A DNA stretch of 64,000 nt, taken from positions 1-64,000 of the forward strand of contig JAEUJQ010000047.1 of the NCBI GenBank assembly GCA_016793095.1, read 5' to 3'. Below the pieces are notes generated by a model. The model was not told where the DNA came from and ran no database searches. It saw only the letters and a program-made list of their open reading frames with translations. Source of the DNA: Myxococcaceae bacterium. GTDB lineage: Bacteria > Myxococcota > Myxococcia > Myxococcales > Myxococcaceae. Each line of letters begins with the position of its first letter. Position 1 is the stretch's first letter. The translations under genes were made by a program, and so were the position numbers. This document shows positions 41,801 to 51,549 of this stretch, in pieces.

Positions 41801-43009
41801 TACGGCGTGCTGCAGTTCACCGACATGAAGAAGGTGCGCCCGGTGGACGACGCGATGCTGGCGCGCACCCGCGAGTGGCTGCTCAAGCAGCGCGACGGCA
41901 AGGGCGGCTTCGAGCGCAGGCGCCGCGCGCTGCACGTCTGGGTCGAGGACAAGGACGCGTCCGATGCGTACATCACCTGGGCGCTGCTCGAGGGCGGCGA
42001 GAAGAGCCTCACCGCCGAGGTGGCGCGCGTGAAGGACTCGGTGAAGACGACGAAGAACGCGTACGTGGTGGCGCTCGCCGCCAACGTGCTCGCGCTCGCC
42101 GGAGACGCCTCGGGCGCGAAGGACGCGATGACGAAGCTCGCCGCCCTGCAGAAGGACAGCGGCCTCGTGGGCGGCGGCACCCAGAGCATCGTCGGCAGCA
42201 CCGGCGAGTCGCTCGAGCTCGAGACGACCTCCCTCGCCGCCCTCGCGTGGATGCGCCAGCCCGCCTTCGCCCTCAACGTCGAGAAGTCCATGAAGGCGCT
42301 CGCCGACTCCTGCAAGGACGGCCGCTACGGCGCCACCCAGTCCACCGTGCTCGCCCTGCGCGCCATCGTCGAGTTCGACAAGAAGAAGGCCGCCGAGCGC
42401 AAGCCCGGCAGCGTGAAGCTCTTCGTCGACGGCAAGCCGGTGGGCGGCGCGCAGAAGTACGACGGCAGCACCCAGGGCGCGATCACCTTCGCCGACGTGG
42501 GCGAGCTGATGGCGCCGGGCGAGCACACGCTCGAGCTGGTGCAGGAGGGCGGCTCGCCGGTCCCGTTCTCGATCGCCGTGCGCTCCAACCGCGTGAAGCC
42601 CGACTCGTCGCCCGACACCCGCGTGGCGCTCGACGTCAAGCTCGGCCAGGGCGCGCTCAAGGAAGGCGACGTCATCGAGGCCACCGCGCGGCTCACGAAC
42701 CTGTCCGACGCGCCGCTGTCCACCGTCGTCGCCATCGTCGGCGTGCCGGGCGGCCTCGAGCCGCGCATCGATCAGCTCAAGGAGCTGGTGAAGGCGAAGA
42801 CGATCGACGCCTACGAGGTGATGGGCCGCGACGTGGTGCTGTACTGGCGCGGCATGACGCCGAAGCAGCAGGTGCGCGTGCCCGTGTCGCTGCTCGCCGC
42901 GATCCCCGGGAAGTACACCGGGCCGGCCAGCCGCGCGTACCTGTACTACGGCGACGAGCACAAGGCGTGGGTCGACGGACTGGCCGCCGACATCGCCGCG
43001 AAGAACTGA
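38870..43009 (+). CDS. Alpha-2-macroglobulin family protein with intact thioester
   Basis: A 1,379-residue exported protein. The frame extends upstream, but ATG 38870 gives a good signal peptide (MHLLRFTALAVLVVVSLAGA) and has AAGGGGG just upstream. MG-type Ig domains (KSIYKVNETVFVRGVVLD..., VRAYRPPRLTSQI) fill the first half. A long Pro-rich linker with runs of Pro lies at about residues 580-640. The central A2M domain follows (AETLYWSAAVRTNAQGEATVSF). The thioester motif GGCFEQTSS has Cys910 and Gln913, so the trap chemistry seems intact. A complement-like thioester domain and a receptor-binding-like end complete it. Bacterial members trap foreign proteases or act in envelope defence. No penicillin-binding-protein partner is adjacent. 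It follows ssrA divergently. Confidence 0.9.
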   Translation: MHLLRFTALAVLVVVSLAGAPPPVKDPATTQRVGGPTRFLSSVSTDKSIYKVNETVFVRGVVLDANTHVPAPNGTPAQIVIKGSKGEVLTQGQSVVQDGAFGFSYPLGPDAPGGEYRVEARGAWGHATAVRRFEVRAYRPPRLTSQITFLREGYGPGDSVSATLETKRAEGGIPVGAKITVVARVDEKEISRSTTTVDASGKASVTFPLPRAIERGEGTLAFTIEDGGVLETATKTIPILVSTVDVAMYPEGGDLVAGLPSRLYLEARTPAQKPADLAGVVIDESGAEIATFRTEHEGRGRVKLTPTKGAKYSLKITEPAGIAKRFPLPPVVTDGAVITSLTDTSPAKEPVKATIAWTGDRLVTVTLRQRDRELDTVTLDAGKQKGADVSLKAGQASGVLVVTVTSKDGVPLAERLVFREPEQQLGIELKADRERYVPGAPVKLTIKTTLDGKPASAVVGVTVSDESVFEILERREQPPSLPVMVLLEADVQELADAHVYLDPKNPKAKLAVDLLLATQGWRRFALLSVQDFLTRYGDKAERALAFAQPRPRYEEFEDALAGAGPLADEGGGPRGRPMAIVKPRPMPANAAPPPMPAAPVMPAPPQPRQPAPVVVAARPPPPPPPAEKPIADRQRRADDPAPEAKKVARLEAGAGLFDKNIATGESIAFRSFVSVREFAHQVRPDRKPNDRLDFAETLYWSAAVRTNAQGEATVSFGTSDAVTSFRASVGGYTDTGVLGSATSTLKSVQPFFVEPKLPLEVTSGDVVRLPVAFVNGTKEPLANVTLALAAKGDLKFQAPAAFSLKADARERRVVELGIGAGTKTANLTLTSNAGGYQDVVTRELKVKPKGFPVEQSTGGLLTANGRASWKVTLAPDTVPGSQATSIAVFPSPAANLTQALKRLVMEPGGCFEQTSSTTYPMTMALQYFQSHSGVDAALVRDAQDKLDRGYKRLAGFECKQKGYEWFGEDPGHEALTAYGVLQFTDMKKVRPVDDAMLARTREWLLKQRDGKGGFERRRRALHVWVEDKDASDAYITWALLEGGEKSLTAEVARVKDSVKTTKNAYVVALAANVLALAGDASGAKDAMTKLAALQKDSGLVGGGTQSIVGSTGESLELETTSLAALAWMRQPAFALNVEKSMKALADSCKDGRYGATQSTVLALRAIVEFDKKKAAERKPGSVKLFVDGKPVGGAQKYDGSTQGAITFADVGELMAPGEHTLELVQEGGSPVPFSIAVRSNRVKPDSSPDTRVALDVKLGQGALKEGDVIEATARLTNLSDAPLSTVVAIVGVPGGLEPRIDQLKELVKAKTIDAYEVMGRDVVLYWRGMTPKQQVRVPVSLLAAIPGKYTGPASRAYLYYGDEHKAWVDGLAADIAAKN

Positions 43010-43019
43010 CGCTCGTTCA

Positions 43020-43874
43020 TCAGGGCCACCGCACCATCACCACCTGCGTGCGCTCCTGCACGTTGCGCGTGGCGTCGCGGGCGAGCCCCGTCACCATGAA
43101 GCCGTACGTCTCACCCGAGACCGGCACGAAGGTGTCGAGCGGCGCGCGCTTGATGTGGCTGCCGTGCACCGACGAGCGGTTCTTGCAGGTCTGTCCGAAG
43201 CGCATCCACTCCCAGGTGGCCGCATGCCACCTGCCGTTCCGATAGACGAAGATCCACGGGTTCGCGTTGACGAAGGCGCCGACGTGGTTGAGGCCGGGCC
43301 ACGCGCTGGCCTTGTCGTACTCGAGGCACACCTGCGAGGCGCCGACCTGCACCGTCGAGAGGTTCGCGGTCCGGGCCCAGCCAGACGCGTTGGTGTGCAG
43401 CCAGACGACGCCGGCGAAGTCAGCAGGCACCTGGGTGGGCGCCAGCGTGCAGCCGCTCGCCGGGTTCCCTGTGTAGCCGCCGAGGCAGGCACACGCGGCG
43501 GCGGTGCACCGCGCGTTCGCCCCGCAGCTCACGCCCGCGCAGGGATCGACGGACGGATCCGCGACGCAGGCCGCGCCCTCCCGGTGGTACCCGCGATCAC
43601 AGACACACTCGGGGGAAGGCGCGGCGACGCAGCGCGAGCTCGGGCCGCAGGCGAGGGCCGCACAGGGATCGGTCGCCCCAGCGTCTCCCGGCAACGACCC
43701 CGCGTCCGGCGTGGTCGTGGGCGCGCCCGCATCGAGTGGGGAGACGGAAGCAGGCTCCCCACCAGCGTCGGCTGACTCGCTCGCCACCAGGTCGTCGTCG
43801 CGCGCGACCTCGACGAGGCCCTCGCCGCACGCGAGGAGGAGCACCAGACAGCTTCCCAGAACCTGAAGACGCAC
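43020..43874 (-). CDS. Lipoprotein with two EGF-like modules, unknown function
   Basis: A 284-residue lipoprotein (signal MRLQVLGSCLVLLLAC, lipidated Cys16). A low-complexity Asp/Ala/Gly/Pro linker (about 20-68) leads to two EGF-like Cys-rich modules (CAALACGPSSRC...CVCDRGY and CAGVSCGANARC...CACLGGYTGN). A C-terminal domain of about 140 residues follows, rich in Trp and Tyr (VVWLHTNASGWARTANLS, WIFVYRNGRWHAATWEWMRFG). I do not recognise the C-terminal domain. Its 3' end is 10 bases from the end of the convergent alpha-2-macroglobulin gene. EGF modules on a lipoprotein point to a surface-exposed binding protein. Confidence 0.85.
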   Translation of the reverse strand: MRLQVLGSCLVLLLACGEGLVEVARDDDLVASESADAGGEPASVSPLDAGAPTTTPDAGSLPGDAGATDPCAALACGPSSRCVAAPSPECVCDRGYHREGAACVADPSVDPCAGVSCGANARCTAAACACLGGYTGNPASGCTLAPTQVPADFAGVVWLHTNASGWARTANLSTVQVGASQVCLEYDKASAWPGLNHVGAFVNANPWIFVYRNGRWHAATWEWMRFGQTCKNRSSVHGSHIKRAPLDTFVPVSGETYGFMVTGLARDATRNVQERTQVVMVRWP

Positions 43875-44111
43875 CGTGACCTCCAGCGGGCGTCCATCGC
43901 AAGCGCTGTACCCACGAGCGGCGTGCCGCTGAGGCTGACCGATGGCTCCGATTCCAGGCGCTTAGGGGCGCTCCGCCTGTGAAATGCAGTGATCGGTGGA
44001 GCACCGCCTCGCGCTCCGGGTGGCCAGACACCAACCCGTGCCGGCGACCATCGACGACGAGCGCACCCGGGCGCAGCTGCCCGAGATCGACGCGATCGCG
44101 AGCTGAGCGAG

Positions 44112-44726
44112 CTACTCCCGGGTGTCGTCGACGTGGTTGTGCGGCGCGCCGGGAGCGACCGGGACGCCGTTGATCGTGCGCGCCTTCGTGGACACCGACC
44201 AGACGTCGATGGTGTCGTCGTTGTCGATGTTGCCCGCGGCGACGATGGTGATCGCGCAGTCGTCGGGGCACTTGCCGGTGACGCCCACCTCGTTCATCAG
44301 CTCGGCGGGGATCCCGCGCTCGAGGGCGTCGTTGTCGAGGTTCGGGTAGCGCGCAGCGTCGGCCTTCACGCCGGTCGCCTCCTTCGAGAGCTTGCCCGAC
44401 TCGGCGAGCTCGCCGTCGGCGCTGAAGGCGATGAGGTAGCGGTTGCCGCGCTCGGGCGAGAAGCCCACGGCCTGGGGCGAGGTCGAGTACGCCTGGTTGT
44501 CGGCGAAGTACATCTGCTCGGCGGAGAAGGCCGACTTGAGCTGCATCTTCGCCTCCGACTGCTTCGCCCTCGACTGGAACTTGATGAAGTTGGGGATCGC
44601 GATGGCCGCGACGATGCCGATACACGGGCACAGGAGCGCCACCGCGACGATCGCGATCACCACGGCAGAGACACCGCTCTTCTTCGGCTGCTGAGGCGGC
44701 GGGGCTGGCATCGGGTTCGGGGTCAT
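44112..44726 (-). CDS. Pilin-like (type IV pseudopilin-related) membrane protein
   Basis: A 204-residue protein. I take ATG 44726 as the start; the upstream 16 codons of open frame are Arg/Cys-rich and unlikely. A short Pro-rich cytoplasmic tail (to about residue 17) precedes one long hydrophobic segment that ends in GIVAAIAIPNFIKFQSRAKQSEAK. This is the typical end of the N-terminal helix of myxobacterial pilins and pseudopilins. The prepilin-peptidase site (GFTLIE type) is missing. The C-terminal globular part has AEQMYFADNQAYS, found in minor pilins, and a pair of Cys (CPDDC). It is probably an anchored, uncleaved relative of pilins. No pilus assembly genes are nearby. Confidence 0.8.
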   Translation of the reverse strand: MTPNPMPAPPPQQPKKSGVSAVVIAIVAVALLCPCIGIVAAIAIPNFIKFQSRAKQSEAKMQLKSAFSAEQMYFADNQAYSTSPQAVGFSPERGNRYLIAFSADGELAESGKLSKEATGVKADAARYPNLDNDALERGIPAELMNEVGVTGKCPDDCAITIVAAGNIDNDDTIDVWSVSTKARTINGVPVAPGAPHNHVDDTRE

Positions 44727-44800
44727 GGCGGCGCACCGTAGGCAAGGAAGCGCACGCCGTCGCGCTTGAAGCACCCTGCCGCTGCCGCTACGCGTCGAAC

Positions 44801-46134
<1,334 letters not shown>

Positions 46135-46135
<1 letters not shown>

Positions 46136-47697
46136 TGCGCTGGTCACCTGCCCTCGTCCTGCTCGCCGCCTGCGCCACCACCCAGCCCGCGGCCCGGCTG
46201 GAGCCGACGCCCGTGAAGCCCGTGGAGGCTGCTCCCGCGACGCCGCCGCTCCCGAAGCCGCTCGCCTCGTTGCCGCCGCTGAAGCTGGTGGTGCTGCCGA
46301 CGCCGGGCACGCCGATCGTCAGCCTGCGCCTCGTCTTCCGCGCCGGCGCCGTCGACGACCCGAAGGGCAAGGAGGGCCTCACCGCGCTCACCACCCGCCT
46401 GCTCGTCGAGGGCGGCACGAAGACCCTGTCGGCCGCCGAGCTGAACGACGCGCTCTTCCCGATGGCCGCCGAGCTCGAGAGCGACACCGACAAGGAGCTC
46501 ACCGTCGTCGCCGGCCGCGTGCACCGCGAGCGCCTCGAGCGGTTCCTGCCGATCTTCGCGGAGACCGTCGCCGCGCCGCGCCTCGACGCGAAGGAGCTCG
46601 AGCGCCTCAAGACCGAGCAGCTCAACGTCGTGCGCAACCGGCTGCGCAGCGAGAACGACGAAGAGCTCGGCAAGGTGACGCTCGACGCGCTGCTCTACGA
46701 CGGGCACCCGTACCGGCACGCGAACGTGGGCACCGAGTCAGGGCTGCTGGCGATCACCCTCGACGACGTACGGCATCAGTGGCGGCGCTGCTTCACGAAG
46801 GCGCGGCTCATCGTCGGCGTCGCGGGCGCGGTGGACGACGCGCTGGGGACCCGGGTGGTGAGCGCGCTGGGCGGCCTCGCGGCTGAGGGCGACCTGCCGC
46901 TCGTGATCCCCGCGCCGCCCGAGGTGAAGAACCAGACCGTCATCGTGCGGCGCGACACGAAGTCGACCGCGGGCTCCTTCGGCTTCTCGTGGCGCACGCG
47001 TCGCGACGATCCCGACTTCCCGCTCGTCTTCCTCGGGCTCTCGTACCTCGGCGAGCACCGCCAGGAGCACGGCGTCCTCTTCCGCGAGCTGCGCGATCGC
47101 CGCGGCCTCAACTACGGCACCTACGCCTATGCGGAGCACTACCGCCAGGACGGGTGGAGCTCGATTCCCCGGCCCAACATCGCCCGCACCGTGCAGGATC
47201 TGACCCTGTGGCTGCGGCCCGTCGAGGCAAAGGACGGGGTGTTCGCGACGCGCGGCGTCCTCTACTTCCTCGACGAGACGCTGAACCGCCCCCTGCCCGC
47301 CGAGCGCTTCGAGACGGCGAAGGGCTTCCTCACCGGCGCCACCCGCATCTGGACGCTCACCGATCAACGGCGCCTCGGCTGGGCCATCGACGAGCTGGTC
47401 TACGGCACGCCCGGTCACCTCGACCGCGTGCGCGCCGCCATCGCGACCGCGACCGCCGAGGACGTGCAGCGCGCCCTGAAGAGGGTGCTGGACCCCGCGG
47501 CGCTGAACTTCGTCTTCGTGACGAAGGACGCGGAGGGCCTGCGTGACGCGCTGACGAGCGGCGCGCCGAGCCCCATCAGCTACGCGACGCCCCGGCCGGC
47601 CGAGGTGCTCGAGCAGGACAAGGCCGTCGAACGACAGCCGCTCCCGATGACGAAGGACCGGCTGCGCCTCATCGAGGCGAAGGACGTCATGCGCTGA
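46135..47697 (+). CDS. M16 family lipoprotein, non-catalytic partner subunit
   Basis: A 520-residue protein starting at the ATG that shares its A with the upstream stop. It has a lipoprotein signal with lipobox LAAC (MRWSPALVLLAAC), a Pro/Ala linker, and then two M16 folds. The zinc motif is absent: the equivalent region reads EGLTALTTRLLVEGG. The substrate-binding element RELRDRRGLNYGTYAY, typical of non-catalytic beta subunits, is present at about residue 320. It anchors the protease in the membrane and completes its chamber. Division of labour with the upstream gene is standard for M16B pairs. Confidence 0.92.
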
Positions 47698-47721
47698 ACC
47701 GGCCTGTAGCGGCCTGTGTTT

Positions 47722-47750
47722 TTGGGTGCACCCGTCAGGGCAGGTATAAG
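47722..47750 (+). promoter_or_regulatory. Candidate promoter of the OmpA-family gene, possibly leaderless
   Basis: TTGGGT (47722-47727) and TATAAG (47745-47750) are spaced by 17 bases. The expected start point falls at or within a base or two of the ATG at 47758, so the transcript may have almost no leader. A weak GGTCGAG precedes the ATG too closely to be a normal Shine-Dalgarno. Confidence 0.4.
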
Positions 47751-47757
47751 GGTCGAG

Positions 47758-49530
47758 ATGCCGCGCCTTGCCGGAGCCCTGCTCGCGATGTGTCTGCTGG
47801 CGCTGCCCGCGCGCGCCGATGATCCGTTCGCGCGCGGCTTCGACGCGGTGCCGCTCAAGCTGACGCCGACCGCCAACTCCGGCCTCCAGCTCGACGGGGC
47901 CGAGCTGCGCCCGAAGCGCTCCTGGCAGCTCCAGGCCCTGCTCGATCTCAACTTCGGGATCCTGGGCCTCAAGCTGGGCGATCAGCGCCTCGGCGATCTC
48001 ATTCCGTTCCGCACCGATCTGCGCATCGGCGGCAGCTACCAGCTCCTCGATCGCCTCGAGGTCGGCGGTGAGCTGCCCATCGTGCTCCAGGCCAACGCGT
48101 TCAAGCTGCTCACCGACCAGGGCTTCCCGCAGGTGGCGCCACGGGCGCTGGGCCTGGGCGCTCCGCGGGCGATCGCGCGGTTCCAGCTCCTCCGCCAGTC
48201 CGAGATCCCCATCCTCAGCCTCGCCGCCGTCCTCGAGGCGCGCATTCCGATCGGCGACGGCTTCAGCTTCATGGCCGATCGCGGGTTCGTGATCTCACCC
48301 CGCCTCGCTGCCGAGCGCCGCTTCGGCCCGGTGCGCGTGCTCGCGAACGGCGGCTATCGATTCCGCACGGCGCCAGGGCAGTTCCTCAACCTCTACGTCG
48401 GTCACGAGTTCCTGCTCGGCGGCGGCGCCATCGTCGAGCTGCCCGACTTCGGCCGCTTCGCGCAGAACCAGCTCCTCGCAGAGGTGAACCTCGCGACCCC
48501 GACCGAGGCGCCCTTCACCTTCCGTGACGCCGAAGCGCTCAAGACGCCGCTCGAGCTGATGCTCGGCGCCCGCACCACCTTCGCGAAGCACTGGAGCGCC
48601 CAGCTCGCCCTCGGCCGCGGCCTCGGTCAGGCCGGCTACGGGCGCGAGGCCTTCCGGGTCGTGCTGGGCCTCCGCTACGAGCACGTCGCCGAACCCGATC
48701 AGGACGGCGACGGCATTCCCGACGTGAACGACGCGTGCCCCGAGGTGCCCGAAGACAAGGACGGCAAGGAGGACGCCGACGGCTGCCCGGAGGACGATCC
48801 CATCGTCGACAGCGACAAGGACGGCATCCCCGACTCGGTCGACGGCTGCCCCGAGGCCCCCGGCCCAGGCCCGCTCGATGGCTGCCCCGACAAGGACGGC
48901 GATCAGATCCCCGACAACGTGGACAAGTGCCCCGAGGTCATGGGCACGCCCGAGCTGCAGGGTTGCCCGCCGCCCGAAGAGGAAGAGCCCGTGGTGCTCG
49001 AGTCCGAGCGCCTGCGCATCAAGAACCAGATCCTCTTCGAGTTCGGCTCCAACAGGATCGACCCACGCTCGTTCCCGATCCTCGACGAGGTGGCGAAGGT
49101 GCTGGCTGCGAACCCGACCGTCGGCCCGGTCTTGATCGAGGGCCACACGGACAACATCGGCCCGCGCGCCTTCAACATCGATCTCTCGCGGCGCCGCGCA
49201 AAGGCCGTCGAGGACTACCTCGTCGGGAAGGGCATCGAGCAGAAGCGGCTGCGCTCGGACGGCTTCGGCTTCGATCGGCCCATCGTGCCCAACGACACGC
49301 CGCTCAACCGCGCGAAGAACCGGCGCACCGAGTTCCGCCTCGTCGACGAGATCGAGACCGACAAGACCGCCAAGCCCGCGCCGAAGCCCGAGGCCGCGAA
49401 CGCGCCGAAGCCGGCTCCCGCGCCCGCGCCGGCTCCCGCACCTGCGCCGGCCCCGAAGCCTGCACCCGCGCCGGCTCCCGCACCCGCGACACCCCCGAAG
49501 CCTGCACCCGCACCCGCGCCGAAGCCGTAG
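47758..49530 (+). CDS. OmpA-family outer-membrane protein with TSP3 repeats
   Basis: A 590-residue protein starting at ATG 47758, which gives the signal MPRLAGALLAMCLLALPARA. Residues about 25-310 form an outer-membrane barrel-like domain with alternating strands. Residues about 320-410 hold thrombospondin type-3-like Ca2+ repeats (DQDGDGIPDVNDACPEVPEDKDG, DSDKDGIPDSVDGCP, DKDGDQIPDNVDKCP). The OmpA C-terminal peptidoglycan-binding domain follows (ILFEFGSNRI...LIEGHTDNIG, LSRRRAKAVEDYLV). A tail of about 60 residues is almost only Pro, Ala and Lys. It tethers the outer membrane to the cell wall. Cell-surface roles of the TSP3 linker are inferred. Confidence 0.92.
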   Translation: MPRLAGALLAMCLLALPARADDPFARGFDAVPLKLTPTANSGLQLDGAELRPKRSWQLQALLDLNFGILGLKLGDQRLGDLIPFRTDLRIGGSYQLLDRLEVGGELPIVLQANAFKLLTDQGFPQVAPRALGLGAPRAIARFQLLRQSEIPILSLAAVLEARIPIGDGFSFMADRGFVISPRLAAERRFGPVRVLANGGYRFRTAPGQFLNLYVGHEFLLGGGAIVELPDFGRFAQNQLLAEVNLATPTEAPFTFRDAEALKTPLELMLGARTTFAKHWSAQLALGRGLGQAGYGREAFRVVLGLRYEHVAEPDQDGDGIPDVNDACPEVPEDKDGKEDADGCPEDDPIVDSDKDGIPDSVDGCPEAPGPGPLDGCPDKDGDQIPDNVDKCPEVMGTPELQGCPPPEEEEPVVLESERLRIKNQILFEFGSNRIDPRSFPILDEVAKVLAANPTVGPVLIEGHTDNIGPRAFNIDLSRRRAKAVEDYLVGKGIEQKRLRSDGFGFDRPIVPNDTPLNRAKNRRTEFRLVDEIETDKTAKPAPKPEAANAPKPAPAPAPAPAPAPAPKPAPAPAPAPATPPKPAPAPAPKP

Positions 49531-49574
49531 CGGTCAGCCGGTGCGGAGGGCCGCTTCGAGGGTCGTCTTCGCCT

Positions 49575-50123
49575 TCACCTGCCGCTCACGGCATCGTCCA
49601 GCCACTTCTTGACCTGCCACTCGAGGACCCGACCGCGGGCGACGTTCAGCACCTTGCCCTCGCGATCGAGCACGTAGGTCGTTGGCAGCGCCTGCACGTC
49701 GAACGCGAGGCGAGCCTGGTCATCACCGAGCACGACGAAGGGCTGGACGGCGGGGTACCGCTGGAGCCAGCCCGGAACGGACTCGACGGCGTCGCCCGGG
49801 TCCTCGAGGTTGGCCGCCACGAAGACGACGCCGCGCGACTCGTACGCCTTCGCGAGGGCGACCAGCTCGGGCATCTCCTCGACGCACGGCGGGCACCAGG
49901 TCGCCCAGAAGTTCAACAGCACCACCTTGCCGCGGTGGCTGGCGAGCGACACCGGCTGGCCCTCGAGGCGCGTGAAGCTGACGTCGGGCGCGACCTGACC
50001 GGGCTCCAGCCCTCCCCCAGCGAAGAACTCGTGCACCGCGAGCGCGGCCGCCACCGCGAACAGCCCGCCCACGATGACGGTGTTGCTCAACTGCATGCGC
50101 GACGGCGGGCGTTGGTCGCTCAT
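49575..50123 (-). CDS. TlpA/ResA-like membrane-anchored thioredoxin
   Basis: A 182-residue thiol-disulfide oxidoreductase with an N-terminal membrane anchor (VIVGGLFAVAAALAVHEFF, about 17-34). The thioredoxin fold follows with WATWCPPC (Cys77 and Cys80), the AlkC/TlpA-type VAPDVSFTRLEGQPVSL strand, and the cis-Pro region LPTTYVLDREG. It faces the periplasm and probably reduces disulfides, for example in cytochrome maturation or envelope proteins. Its ATG overlaps the stop of the upstream CFI-box gene (ATGA, 50123-50120), so the two are translated together. Confidence 0.92.
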   Translation of the reverse strand: MSDQRPPSRMQLSNTVIVGGLFAVAAALAVHEFFAGGGLEPGQVAPDVSFTRLEGQPVSLASHRGKVVLLNFWATWCPPCVEEMPELVALAKAYESRGVVFVAANLEDPGDAVESVPGWLQRYPAVQPFVVLGDDQARLAFDVQALPTTYVLDREGKVLNVARGRVLEWQVKKWLDDAVSGR

Positions 50124-51145
50124 CGGCCCTCCCCCAGCACCTGCACCACCGCCGAAAGCCCACGACGGGTCAGCAGGCGCAGCCACGGGCGCCGCTGCAC
50201 CACGCTCGCGAGGGCGGGCCCGTGGCGGTAGTAGGCCTCGACCAGGCGGCGACCTGCGGGGCGCGTGAGCAGCGCCTCGTCGCGGAAGCGCCGGAGCACG
50301 TCGAGCTCGGGCGAGCCCTCTCCGAAGGCCACCGTCGCCACGAAGCACGGCCCGGTGGACGAGAGCCACAGCACGCGCGACGAGCTCAGGTTCAGCACGC
50401 CGCGGAGCACCGAGCGCGGCAGGTACAGGAAGGCGATCAGGTCGTTCCGGGCCACCTGCAGCTCGCCGGCGTTCGAGTCCTCGACCTCGAGGCGGGTCTG
50501 CGGTCCGGCGAGCTCGGTGAGGCGGAACGAGTAGGTGCGCCGCTGGTTGCGCCTCGTGATCTCCACCGAGCGCACCTCGGCGAAGTACCCCGTCCACTGC
50601 GCCGCGCAGTGTGTGCAGCCGAACTGGTGCGTCGCCACCCGCGGCGAGAACGTCACCTCGCTCACCTTCCTGCACGACGGGCACGGCAGCTTCACCGTCA
50701 GGGTGCGCTCCGGGCGCGGATCGAAGCGGCTCTGCCGGGTCTGCGGGTCGAACACCTTCGGGCGCGCCTCGTCCGAGAGGGCGTAGAGCCGCCGCCGCCC
50801 CGACGCGAGCTGCTCGAGCCGCTGCGCCTCCACCCAGCTCACCTCCGCCAGCTCGACCCGCCCGCCGGCGATGTGGTGCAGCGTGCTCAGCCACGCTTCG
50901 AGCGCGCTGCTCCAGGCCATGTCGCCCGACTGGTACGCCCGCGCCAGCAGCCCCTCGCCATCGGCGATCAACGCCTGCGCCTGAGCGCGCGCCGGGTCGT
51001 CGCGGCGGCGGTACACCGGCGGGTCGGGCAACTTGGCGCAGAAGGCCACCGCGTCGGCGCGCAGCAGCTCCGAGACGTCTCCGGGCACGTGAGGCAGCTT
51101 CGCCGCCGCCTCCTTCGCCCGCGCTCTCGACGCCTCGATCGTCAT
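50120..51145 (-). CDS. Zinc-ribbon protein with CFI-box C-terminal domain
   Basis: A 341-residue protein without a signal peptide. An N-terminal helical region is followed by a zinc ribbon (CPSC at 155-158, CTHC at 177-180). At the C terminus is the CFI-box region: CFVATVAFGEGSPELDVLRRFRDE... from Cys267, then LVEAYYRHGPALASVVQRRPWLR. The CFI-box domain is a recurrent C-terminal module in bacteria whose biochemical role I do not know. It is co-translated with a TlpA-like thioredoxin, which suggests a link to Cys or metal handling. That link is inference. Confidence 0.85.
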   Translation of the reverse strand: MTIEASRARAKEAAAKLPHVPGDVSELLRADAVAFCAKLPDPPVYRRRDDPARAQAQALIADGEGLLARAYQSGDMAWSSALEAWLSTLHHIAGGRVELAEVSWVEAQRLEQLASGRRRLYALSDEARPKVFDPQTRQSRFDPRPERTLTVKLPCPSCRKVSEVTFSPRVATHQFGCTHCAAQWTGYFAEVRSVEITRRNQRRTYSFRLTELAGPQTRLEVEDSNAGELQVARNDLIAFLYLPRSVLRGVLNLSSSRVLWLSSTGPCFVATVAFGEGSPELDVLRRFRDEALLTRPAGRRLVEAYYRHGPALASVVQRRPWLRLLTRRGLSAVVQVLGEGR

Positions 51146-51249
51146 GCGTCGCTTCTACGTAACAACGCGCCCGACCGGCACCGATCCCTCACCGCCAGAA
51201 CGGCCTGCCGCAAACTCGACGCGCATGTGGGACCATGTAGGCTCGCGGC

Positions 51250-51549
51250 ATGAGAACCCTCATCATGCTGGTGTGGACCGTGAGCTGCGTTGGCGTAGGC
51301 ATCGCGGCGGCGACGGTGGACGTGGGAGGACGCACGCCGTGGGAGCACGCGCGCAAGGCGTGGCACAGCGAGGGTGAGAAGCGCGTCGGCGAAGCGAAGG
51401 AGCACGCGAGCGAATTCGTCGATGACGTGAAGAAGAAGGTGACGACCACGGTGAAGGACGCCCAGGAGCGCCCGCTCGATCGTCACTCGGCGTCCGAGCG
51501 CGACGCCCTCGACAAGCTCATCGCGAACCGTCAGCGCGACCCGAAGTGA
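51250..51549 (+). CDS. Small membrane-anchored or exported protein, unknown
   Basis: A 99-residue protein with one N-terminal hydrophobic segment (MRTLIMLVWTVSCVGVGIAAA) and a charged, probably helical remainder (EGEKRVGEAKEHASEFVDDVKKKVTTTVKDAQ) that resembles late-embryogenesis or apolipoprotein-like amphipathic repeats. The last 32 bases overlap the 3' end of the convergent methyltransferase gene. I recognise no family. The helix composition suggests a stress or envelope protein. Confidence 0.7.
   Translation: MRTLIMLVWTVSCVGVGIAAATVDVGGRTPWEHARKAWHSEGEKRVGEAKEHASEFVDDVKKKVTTTVKDAQERPLDRHSASERDALDKLIANRQRDPK

Noticed and set aside
39179-42961. A 1,260-codon frame on the minus strand opposite the alpha-2-macroglobulin gene
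   Set aside because: It is an antisense shadow of a gene with strong G/C third positions. The product is His/Arg/Gly/Leu-monotonous with no domain, while the plus-strand frame has a signal peptide and the thioester motif.
43996-44106. A 36-codon plus-strand frame from GTG in the gap between the EGF-like and pilin-like genes
   Set aside because: It has codon-like composition (VEHRLALRVARHQ...), but it is very short, lacks a Shine-Dalgarno and has no partner. At best it is a remnant.
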